The notes under the pieces: model-generated
Told to the model about the DNA's origin: nothing
The model's database searches: none
What the model saw: the letters and a program-made list of their open reading frames with translations, nothing else
From: Pinus tabuliformis
Lineage: Eukaryota > Streptophyta > Pinopsida > Pinales > Pinaceae
Length of the DNA: 64,000 nt
Assembly (NCBI GenBank): GCA_031772625.1
Contig: CM062813.1
Location: forward strand, 695,030,420 to 695,094,419
Direction: 5' to 3'
Translations under genes and position numbers: made by a program
In this document: piece by piece, positions 63,077-64,000 of the stretch
How the letters are laid out: every line of letters starts with the position of its first letter
Numbering within the stretch: the first letter of the stretch is position 1

Positions 63077-64000
63077 TGTTGAGAATGCAACAAGATGATG
63101 GAGCTTAGTGGAAAGAAGTTGCCTTCACTAAGTGGGCCCGCAGGCTATTTTTGGCGCAAAGTCTATTTTTAGACATATGGATCATGGTCTATGAGTTGCA
63201 GGATGCTATTTGTGGATGATTGGTCATGTTGGTAAAAATAGATGGACTTCTATTTTTAGACATATGGGAGGTTTCTATTTTTAGACTTCCAGGCTAAAAG
63301 TAGAACAGTCGAATATTATTAGCTCATAATAATATTTGGACTATAAACATTATATTATCCTCTTGGAGCACTTCAGTTTGAGCTACATATGTGGCACATG
63401 CAGCTGTCAGAAGGAAATACGCTTTTCTTATGAGTCAGTTGAGCTATTGCATGGTGGACTTCAGTTAGAACTCAAGTGATTGAGTTTGGTGGAGTTGATT
63501 GAGCAGTTGATGGATTTGTGTTCAGTTTGACTTGGTTAAACTAGTTGTATTTAGTCTAACTGAAAATACACTAGTGATGAGTGATGTGAATTAATTGTTA
63601 AATTAATTCACTAATTATTAACTCATAAAGCAACTAAAGAATACATCAGTTAACTCAGTGCATGGACAGTTCAATGGAGACAGGTGTTAGAGGTTGAGAT
63701 TACTATCAGTTGTGACTATAGTTGTGCATGATATTTGCACAATCAATGGATTGAGTAATGATAATGAGGATTGCGTGGTTCAACCAAGGAAATACGAGTT
63801 TGCTTCAGCCATTCTCATCTATTCTCATGCAGGATTGCGCAATGGAGGCAGGCAAGCAGTGGAGGAGATTTGAACCTGTGATTGATTCAGATCTGAGCTA
63901 ATTTGCGTGTAACAGGTGGAGATAGTATTGAGTACTTGTGAGGAGTATTGTACTATGTATTGTTACATGTTCTCAATCATTATAATATACATATAGTGTG
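63077..64000 (+). repeat. X1: candidate LTR or other repeat, truncated by the window end
   Basis: A possible TG start at 63077 lies just after N1 similarity ends. CTATTTTTAGAC occurs three times (63163-63290), twice followed by ATATGG. The end of the window, with GTTCTCAATCATTATAATATACATATAG, looks like the 3' part of some plant Copia LTRs. No ORF or primer site is in the window, so this stays a guess. Confidence 0.3.

Noticed and set aside
1..64000. A host protein-coding or RNA gene
   Set aside because: Every long frame with recognisable similarity belongs to a transposable element, and no intron-exon structure outside elements could be supported.

Overview
No host gene, RNA gene or CRISPR array is recognisable in this window. 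It is intergenic DNA from a large, repeat-rich seed-plant genome: plant-type Ty1/Copia, Ty3/Gypsy (Tat/Athila-like and chromovirus) and L1-type LINE elements fill it almost end to end. A conifer or other gymnosperm is plausible from the style of the gag proteins, but the sequence alone does not decide this. Nearly all coding frames are decayed, mostly by premature stops at former CAG, CAA or CGA codons.

The window is a set of nested insertions, most with a readable target-site duplication (TSD). (1) Left edge, minus strand: G1, a Gypsy element with its 5' LTR (about 844-1448) and gag (2-712), inserted in G2, an older Gypsy gag-protease remnant (1449-3407). (2) G2 is interrupted by N1, a gag-only LTR element (minus strand; LTRs 3408-4455 and 48008-62513, the latter split). 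It has a CCHC gag with a long coiled-coil tail and no pol. (3) N1's gag is interrupted at a CATAT duplication by A1 (5584-46893), an Athila-like element with 1.45-kb LTRs and only gag recognisable. (4) A1 contains three further blocks: Copia element C1 (8154-15040, plus); T1, a tandem Copia array with three LTRs and two internal regions (16006-34329, minus), flanked by one TTATG duplication; and Copia element C2 (39141-45045, plus), related to C1. (5) The second T1 unit is interrupted by O1 (23930-32818, plus), a Tat/Ogre-like element with gag and protease but no reverse transcriptase. (6) N1's right LTR is interrupted by V1 (48807-62261, plus), a chromodomain Gypsy element with 333-bp LTRs, and V1's integrase is interrupted by L1 (53281-60825, minus), a LINE with both ORFs open and a 22-bp TSD. 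(7) At the right edge, a second copy of the N1 tail (62514-63060) is followed by what may be another LTR.

The intact LINE is the youngest insertion in its branch; V1, with LTRs differing at 8 of 333 sites, is also fairly young. N1, A1 and O1 lack pol and would depend on enzymes supplied by other elements; C2 and T1 are heavily damaged.

The least expected structure is three unrelated arrays of short hairpins. They lie on both sides of the O1 gag, in the 3' region of C1 and C2, and in a roughly 1-kb tandem array within A1. Loops are nearly constant while stem sequences change on both arms together.
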